Positions 4,917 through 5,862 of a stretch of 5,862 nucleotides of DNA are shown piece by piece. Source of the DNA: an uncultured Haemophilus sp. (GTDB taxonomy: Bacteria; Pseudomonadota; Gammaproteobacteria; Enterobacterales; Pasteurellaceae); NCBI GenBank assembly GCA_902481695.1, contig CABSXY010000123.1, positions 1 to 5,862 of the forward strand. The letters are read 5' to 3'. Made by a program: the position numbers and the translations under genes. The notes under the pieces are model-generated. The model was not told the origin of the DNA. It saw nothing but the letters and a program-made list of their open reading frames with translations, and ran no database searches. Each line of letters starts with the position of its first letter. The stretch's first letter is position 1.

Positions 4917-5862
4917 TTAAACTTCTTCGCTCTTTTCAGAGAAACGTTCAATCTTCGCACCTAAACAACGAAGTTTATCTTCAACGTGTTCATAACCACG
5001 ATCGATATGATAAATACGATCTACGATAGTTTCACCATTTGCGATACATCCTGCTAGCACAAGACTGATTGATGCGCGTAAATCTGTTGCCATAACTTCT
5101 GCACCAGAAAGATGCTCAACACCGTGACAAACTGCCGTGTTACCTTCAATTTCAGCTTTACCGCCCATACGAATTAATTCTGGAATGTGCATAAAGCGAT
5201 TTTCAAAGATGGTTTCAGTAATGATACTTGTGCCTTCTGCCACCATGTTTAACAAAGTGAACTGAGCTTGCATATCTGTTGGGAATCCTGGGTGTGGTGC
5301 AGTACGAATATTGACAGCTTTCGGACGATTACCGTGCATATCCAACGTAATGCTATCTTCTGTCACTTCAACTTCTGCACCCGCTTCACGAAGTTTCTCA
5401 ATCACGGCACCACCTGAAATGGCACCCGCAATTAAGAATGTCCCGGTTTCAATACGATCTGGCACAATGCTGTGCTCGCAGCCAGTTAAACATTCAACAC
5501 CTTCAATAACAATATGATCAGTACCCGCACCTGTAATTTTCGCGCCCATTTTATTGAGAAAATCAGCTGTATCAACGATTTCAGGCTCACGTGCGGCGTT
5601 TTCAATTGTTGTTATCCCTTTAGCTAGTGTCGCCGCCATCATAATAGATAAAGTCGCACCTACGCTCACTTTTTCCATCACAATACGTGTCCCTATAAGG
5701 CGCTCAGCGACAGCAGCTTTTACGTAGCCTTCGTCAAGCTCAATGGTTGCACCGAGTTTTTCTAAACCACTAATATGAAGATCAACAGGACGCGCACCAA
5801 TTGAACAACCACCCGGTAAAGAAACTTGACCTTGATTAAAACGAGCTACCAACGGTGCTAAT
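4917..5862 (-). CDS. murA: UDP-N-acetylglucosamine 1-carboxyvinyltransferase, 5' end missing, with an apparent 13-codon deletion
   Basis: MurA transfers enolpyruvate from PEP to UDP-GlcNAc, the first committed step of peptidoglycan synthesis, in the cytosol. The reading frame enters from the right edge; the first whole codon (5861-5859) corresponds to about residue 97 of the E. coli enzyme (LAPLVARF), so there is no start codon in the window. LPGGCSIGARPVD holds the PEP-binding cysteine (C115; the fosfomycin target). Also present are ENAAREPEIVDTADFL, PDRIETGTFL (with D231), HPGFPTDMQAQF (with D305), ENRFMHIPEL (with R331) and HIDRGYEHVEDKLR (with R397). Between C115 and D305 the protein is 13 residues short: after AISGG (codons ending at 5409) it jumps straight to AVIEKLREAGA (from 5408), omitting the segment that is KIICRNAQPDTLD in E. 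coli. The frame is otherwise intact to TAA. It converges on yggS. Confidence 0.95.
   Translation of the reverse strand, partial: LAPLVARFNQGQVSLPGGCSIGARPVDLHISGLEKLGATIELDEGYVKAAVAERLIGTRIVMEKVSVGATLSIMMAATLAKGITTIENAAREPEIVDTADFLNKMGAKITGAGTDHIVIEGVECLTGCEHSIVPDRIETGTFLIAGAISGGAVIEKLREAGAEVEVTEDSITLDMHGNRPKAVNIRTAPHPGFPTDMQAQFTLLNMVAEGTSIITETIFENRFMHIPELIRMGGKAEIEGNTAVCHGVEHLSGAEVMATDLRASISLVLAGCIANGETIVDRIYHIDRGYEHVEDKLRCLGAKIERFSEKSEEV

Noticed and set aside
5850..5852. TTG as the start codon of murA
   Set aside because: The codon is Leu within the conserved LVARF segment before the catalytic cysteine, and the frame continues to the window edge, so the gene is cut by the window.
1..5862. 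A new defence, mobile or secretion system
   Set aside because: Every long reading frame belongs to well-known housekeeping families, spacing is ordinary, and no integrase, transposase, toxin-antitoxin pair or repeat array is visible.

Overview
The window looks like chromosomal DNA from a member of the Pasteurellaceae, most likely Haemophilus or a close relative. The DNA is AT-rich, the proteins match the enterobacterial/Haemophilus forms of ThrA, ThrB, ThrC, YggS and MurA, and there are three perfect 9-bp Haemophilus-type DNA uptake signal sequences (AAGTGCGGT). The species is not fixed by the sequence. H. parainfluenzae or a relative is a guess based on MurA resembling, but not matching, what I remember of H. 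influenzae.

Positions 1-4066 hold the threonine biosynthesis operon on the minus strand. Reading in the direction of transcription, it has a promoter (about 4066-4038), the leader peptide gene thrL (4005-3934), an intrinsic terminator acting as attenuator (3912-3881), thrA (bifunctional aspartokinase/homoserine dehydrogenase), thrB (homoserine kinase), and the first 121 codons of thrC (threonine synthase), which runs off the left edge. ThrA makes aspartyl phosphate and later reduces aspartate semialdehyde to homoserine, ThrB phosphorylates homoserine, and ThrC converts the phosphate to threonine. The leader is rich in Thr and Ile codons, so the operon is expected to be attenuated by charged tRNA-Thr and tRNA-Ile, as in E. 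coli. A perfect 10-bp hairpin lies in the unusually long thrB-thrC gap.

Positions 4067-4155 are a short divergent promoter region. Positions 4156-4860 hold yggS on the plus strand, encoding the PLP homeostasis protein. A bidirectional terminator (4873-4904) separates it from the convergent murA (4917-5862, minus strand), which encodes UDP-GlcNAc enolpyruvyl transferase and lacks about its first 96 codons because of the window edge.

There is no mobile element, CRISPR array or obviously new system here. The most notable points are: (1) murA appears to carry an in-frame deletion of 13 codons that shortens the distance between known catalytic residues; (2) the 23-codon thrL is intact and has a perfect uptake signal sequence inside its coding region; (3) there is a strong hairpin between thrB and thrC.
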